Assembly: GCA_902575965.1 (NCBI GenBank)
Contig: CACGTM010000004.1
Location: forward strand, 1 to 59,637
Reading direction: 5' to 3'
DNA from: an uncultured Alphaproteobacteria bacterium
Lineage (GTDB): Bacteria > Pseudomonadota > Alphaproteobacteria > Rhodospirillales > Rhodospirillaceae
Length of the DNA: 59,637 bases
This document shows, one piece after another, positions 59,563-59,637 of this stretch. The notes beneath the pieces are model-generated. The model did no database searches. It was given only the letters and a program-made list of their open reading frames with translations, and was not told the DNA's origin. Positions within the stretch are counted from its first letter, which is position 1; each line of letters starts with the position of its first letter. The position numbers were made by a program, and so were the translations under genes.

Positions 59563-59637
59563 TTATTTTTCTGCTTCAGAGTTTTCTTCCTTATCTGAGT
59601 CATCCTCTTTTTGCTTATCATCCTTCGCCTCTTCTTC
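59563..59637 (-). CDS. rpsP: 30S ribosomal protein S16, C-terminal fragment
   Basis: The last 24 codons before TAA (59563-59565) encode a charged tail (EEEAKDDKQKEDD and SDKEENSEAEK) like the acidic/lysine tails seen on alphaproteobacterial S16. The start is beyond the window edge. Identification rests on position just upstream of rimM and on the character of the tail, since the S16 core is not visible. Confidence 0.7.
   Translation of the reverse strand, partial: EEEAKDDKQKEDDSDKEENSEAEK

Overview
The window is an AT-rich (by eye about one third G+C), gene-dense bacterial chromosome segment. Gene content and order point to an alphaproteobacterium: rpsP-rimM-trmD-rplS followed by leuCDB and asd; a TCA block of mdh-sucCD-sucAB-lpd beside sdhCDAB and zapE; obgE-proB-proA-nadD-rsfS behind rplU-rpmA; and cycM (membrane cytochrome c) next to kdsB and pheA. 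Low G+C, short intergenic gaps and small housekeeping proteins suggest an uncultured marine lineage, but the sequence alone does not fix the genus.

Layout. 1-7456 is accessory. A truncated gene is followed by a plus-strand run of methyltransferase, HAD phosphatase/mutase, cytidylyltransferase and epimerase/dehydratase, then another methyltransferase. Facing it on the minus strand, a NodU/CmcH-type carbamoyltransferase sits between two paralogous methyltransferase-like proteins. This looks like synthesis and decoration of an unusual surface sugar or secondary metabolite. It ends at a tRNA-Ser(GGA) whose 3' end faces the accessory genes. 7738-17980 is mainly translation: lepA, pheST, rplT, rpmI, infC, thrS, then a GT4 glycosyltransferase. 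18010-25171 has an alpha/beta hydrolase, a yejABEF-type peptide importer and hisN. 25227-33931 has cycM, kdsB, pheA, nudC, rsfS, nadD, proA (split by a frameshift), proB, obgE, rpmA and rplU. 34131-49342 has a fumarate-reductase-like flavoprotein followed by lpd-sucB-sucA-sucD-sucC-mdh-zapE-(small lipoprotein)-sdhBADC, almost the whole 2-oxoglutarate-to-oxaloacetate arm of the TCA cycle. 49631-54641 has a large methyltransferase coupled to an unknown small protein, an LLM monooxygenase coupled to a CitE/malyl-CoA-lyase-like enzyme, asd and a DUF962/Mpo1-like membrane protein. 54638-59637 has leuBDC, rplS, trmD, rimM and the 3' end of rpsP.

The points most worth a second look are: an unlisted small lipoprotein gene at about 45624-45956 that is open and protein-like but has no ATG/GTG/TTG start; proA broken by one extra base in an 8-G run; rsfS, which appears to start at ATT behind a good Shine-Dalgarno sequence; a threonyl-tRNA synthetase with a damaged HxxxH editing motif; the carbamoyltransferase/paralog cluster beside tRNA-Ser; and an epimerase whose catalytic YxxxK reads YxxxR. 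I saw no CRISPR array, insertion sequence, rRNA gene or convincing rho-independent terminator.
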